34,433 nt of DNA from Oligoflexia bacterium (GTDB taxonomy: Bacteria > Bdellovibrionota > UBA1018 > CAIPTA01), in the NCBI GenBank assembly GCA_903867855.1, contig CAIPTA010000015.1:1-34433 (forward strand), given 5' to 3'. Shown here piece by piece: positions 32,607 to 34,433 of this stretch. The position numbers were made by a program, and so were the translations under genes. The stretch's first letter is position 1; each line of letters opens with the position of its first letter. The notes below the pieces were generated by a model. That model worked only from the letters and a program-made list of their open reading frames with translations. It did not search any database and was not told where the DNA came from.

Positions 32607-33124
32607 GGGCAGGCGTAAATCGCATTATTCTGGTCGAAGCAAGTTTGCACACTGATATCCGTGAAGCTATAGCTCTGAAAGCCTGCATTCACCGCAAACT
32701 GTAATGTTCCGCCTACTGGGGCTTGAAAAATTACTGCAGATCCAACAACGCCTGTGCTCGTAGGTGCTACACCGTTCACATAAAATGAGAGGTTACTTGT
32801 AGGGCTTCCCACTTTAATGGTGTCGCCAGCGTTCACAGAAAGTGGGATATTATAGTAGGAACCGAAAAGCGTAAGCTGAATACCGCCAGCTACGTAATTA
32901 TAAATTCCTCTTGGAAGATCGCAAACTGCGGTGCCATTCGAACTGAGTCCAGAAAGCATAACCCCACCTGCGCTAACGCAATACTGAGGAAAATTAGAGT
33001 AGGTGCTAACGCTTACTCCACTGCCGTAAACAACCGTGCCGCTATTATTATTGCTGCCTTTTCCGCATGCAGTTAGGCCTAAGGCTAAGATGGTTAGGGC
33101 TAAAATAGATTTTGGCTTCCACAT
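32603..33124 (-). CDS. Small lipoprotein of unknown function
   Basis: A 173-residue protein with a lipoprotein signal (ILALTILALGLTACG, lipidation at Cys20). The mature chain begins with a short Asn/Ser/Gly linker (GKGSNNNSG) and is otherwise beta-strand-rich (VVYGSGVSVSTYSNF, GIQLTLFGSYYNIPLSVNAGDTIKVGS, TLQFAVNAGFQSYSF), with four further cysteines that may form disulfides. No known domain. AGGAG eight bases from the ATG fixes the start. It follows the buf genes in the same direction, with a palindromic spacer between, but membership of that operon is doubtful. Confidence 0.75.
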   Translation of the reverse strand: MWKPKSILALTILALGLTACGKGSNNNSGTVVYGSGVSVSTYSNFPQYCVSAGGVMLSGLSSNGTAVCDLPRGIYNYVAGGIQLTLFGSYYNIPLSVNAGDTIKVGSPTSNLSFYVNGVAPTSTGVVGSAVIFQAPVGGTLQFAVNAGFQSYSFTDISVQTCFDQNNAIYACP

Positions 33125-33206
33125 AAATAAATCTCCTACGATTAGTCAGGAGACACTAAGCAGAAATTATGCCAGTCGTATAAACATCGTAAAATGGAGG
33201 CGGTTG

Positions 33207-33243
33207 ATTTTAGACACAATGCTGCTGTCTAAAATTTAGACAG
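33207..33243. promoter_or_regulatory. Overlapping palindromes with three TTTAGACA half-sites
   Basis: ATTTTAGACA (33207-33216) pairs perfectly with TGTCTAAAAT (33226-33235). The second arm is also half of a 19-bp perfect palindrome, CTGTCTAAA-A-TTTAGACAG (33225-33243). Two mutually exclusive hairpins, or three operator half-sites, are thus possible between the end of bufC and the lipoprotein gene. There is no T-tract of a standard terminator. Confidence 0.6.
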
Positions 33244-33258
33244 GCGTCAGCAGTTCAG

Positions 33259-33984
33259 CTAGTACCAGCGAATCCCATAGACAATCCCCGTTTGCAGCCA
33301 CTCCGTAAAAAGCGCCGAATCAATGGCCTGCAGGGAATCGCTCAAATCCCCTAAACTCAATCCAGCAGCCAAGGACAAGTATAATTCATGTTCCCCCCTC
33401 TCGAACTTTCGATAGTAGGCAACCCCATTTTTACGCCAAAGCAGGAGATCCGTATTATCCGCCGATCGCCAGGCTTCCTGTTCATAAATTTGATCTAGGG
33501 GATAGCTTGAGGCAATCACCCTACAGCTCGGATCAAAAAGAAGCTTAGCTTTTGCCCAGGCTGATTCTGATGCCTCGGCTACATTTTCTAGGCCAATGGG
33601 AATCTTCTGTGCTGTGTAGAGTAGCTCCAAAAGATTCCACTCTAGCCCTGCGAGTTCCGGCGCCGCTGCCTCCAAACCATGCCACTTTTGGGTTCCCAGA
33701 AAATCTGGAAAATTCCGGCCATAGTCGGTTCCACTAGCAAACTCCGATGGATTGGCCAATCGATAAGCGCGGGCCACGGGAATAAATCGCTCACGGAGGA
33801 GCTTTGCCAGAACTGGGAAATCTTTGCGAAGGAACCCAGCGAGCCTAGCATCGTGAGAATCCTGGTACACATTCAGACCCGCAAGCGCAGAAATATTTTT
33901 CGAATCCTTAAAGAGGTTCTGAGCGCGGGCACTACCCAGTTGAATTGCATCTTTAAATAGTTTCTGATCGCGCTGCCACGGCAT
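33259..33984 (-). CDS. bufC: DUF2063 protein, bufferin-maturation partner BufC
   Basis: A 241-residue protein of the DUF2063 family: helical N-terminal domain (LNVYQDSHDARLAGFLRKDFPVLAKLL, FIPVARAYRLANPS, YGRNFPDFLG, APELAGLEWNLLELLYTAQ) and a C-terminal winged region (LLLWRKNGVAYYRKFERGE, LSLGDLSDSLQAI, EWLQTGIVYGIRW). In bufferin systems this protein partners the DUF692 oxygenase and presents the precursor peptide, whose cysteines become copper-chelating groups. Its ATG lies 32 bases inside the end of the DUF692 gene, so the pair is coupled. No bufferin precursor (small, Cys-rich, with signal peptide) lies downstream here; it would be expected on the other side of bufB, outside the window. 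Confidence 0.85.
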   Translation of the reverse strand: MPWQRDQKLFKDAIQLGSARAQNLFKDSKNISALAGLNVYQDSHDARLAGFLRKDFPVLAKLLRERFIPVARAYRLANPSEFASGTDYGRNFPDFLGTQKWHGLEAAAPELAGLEWNLLELLYTAQKIPIGLENVAEASESAWAKAKLLFDPSCRVIASSYPLDQIYEQEAWRSADNTDLLLWRKNGVAYYRKFERGEHELYLSLAAGLSLGDLSDSLQAIDSALFTEWLQTGIVYGIRWY

Positions 33985-34433
33985 GAAACTCTCCCTTTGC
34001 TCTCAACATCTCGCCCTCTAAAACCTCATAGTCTGGAATATTTTCATCCCATTCTATGATGGTGCTAATGGGGCCAAAGATTCGCACAGCCTCCCCATAA
34101 AGTTTCCACACCGCCGCACTAACGCTCGCTCCGTGAGAATCTATGAGGATATTGCCTACTTTTGTGTGTCCCGCTAAATGGAACTGTTGAACTGCGTCTT
34201 TCGGAATTGCGTGTAAGCACTCCATCGCATCCAATCCATGATTCACTGAGTTCACGTAGATATTATTAACATCGACCAACAGTCGGCAGCCTGTTTTTTT
34301 AACAAGTCGGCCAAGAAACTCAAATTCACTCATTGTTGATTGAGAATAGTTCACATAGGCAGAAAGGTTTTCTAGCACCAAGCTTCGACCGAGAAAATTT
34401 TGCACTTCTGCCACTCGATTTGCCACATGATCG
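33953..34433 (-). CDS. bufB: DUF692 multinuclear-iron enzyme BufB, 5' end outside window
   Basis: Partial gene: the reading frame is open to the window edge, giving about the last 160 residues of a TIM-barrel protein usually some 280 long. DUF692/MbnB motifs: LVLENLSAY, LLVDVNNIYVNSVNHG with Asp and Asn ligands, QFHLAGH with the conserved His, LIDSHGASV and STIIEWDENIP with the terminal Glu and Asp. Relatives contain two or three iron ions and, with the DUF2063 partner, oxidise cysteines of a ribosomally made peptide to oxazolone/thioamide or thiooxazole groups that bind copper. Copper stress is the usual inducer. The regulator and precursor are not visible here. Confidence 0.9.
   Translation of the reverse strand, partial: DHVANRVAEVQNFLGRSLVLENLSAYVNYSQSTMSEFEFLGRLVKKTGCRLLVDVNNIYVNSVNHGLDAMECLHAIPKDAVQQFHLAGHTKVGNILIDSHGASVSAAVWKLYGEAVRIFGPISTIIEWDENIPDYEVLEGEMLRAKGEFHAVAARSETI

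Overview
The window looks like chromosome from a Gram-negative bacterium with roughly balanced GC. Evidence: many Sec and lipoprotein signal peptides, an outer-membrane-barrel candidate, and a periplasmic peptidoglycan enzyme set (M74 endopeptidase, L,D-transpeptidase, monofunctional transglycosylase). The mix of housekeeping genes, lone secreted hydrolases and a large IPT/TIG-repeat lipoprotein with a Gly-rich tail recalls Bdellovibrionota or related former Deltaproteobacteria. That placement is inference.

Layout. 1-2446: a 5'-truncated RluB-type pseudouridine synthase, then a coupled DUF6580 membrane protein and secreted alpha/beta hydrolase. 2452-10110: divergent mepA and an L,D-transpeptidase, acetyl-CoA synthetase, a secreted protein of unknown function, mtgA, a DUF457-type membrane hydrolase and mutM. 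10094-14058: an apparent integrated element. It is bounded by a 17-bp direct repeat made of the first codons of mutM, and holds a tyrosine-recombinase relic, a 29-codon ORF coupled to mutM, a secreted caspase-like protease with a small secreted partner, and an AbiE type IV toxin-antitoxin pair. 14130-16561: a secreted ABM-domain protein, a divergent LysR regulator and 6-phosphofructokinase. 16714-26101: the 1,707-residue repeat lipoprotein, a small barrel candidate, an EEP-family secreted phosphodiesterase, a YeiH-family transporter, an alpha/beta hydrolase and a Cys-rich secreted protein. 26274-32606: a membrane-anchored HSL-type esterase, a DUF2062 protein coupled to a second member of the 6437 family, a small secreted protein, and an operon of a receiver-like protein, a membrane GAF sensor and a queuosine-precursor transporter. 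32603-34433: a small lipoprotein, then bufC and a truncated bufB (DUF2063/DUF692), the maturation enzymes for copper-binding bufferin-type peptides.

Three signals stand out. (1) At least five genes have a -10-like box 6-7 nt before the start codon and no Shine-Dalgarno, which predicts leaderless mRNAs; genes with good Shine-Dalgarno sequences are interspersed. (2) The element at the start of mutM replaced that gene's upstream region and appears to feed its translation from an element-borne mini-ORF. (3) Convergent genes are packed so tightly that several pairs share or abut stop codons, and I found no classical GC-stem/U-tract terminator. I saw no tRNA, rRNA, CRISPR array or intact insertion sequence.
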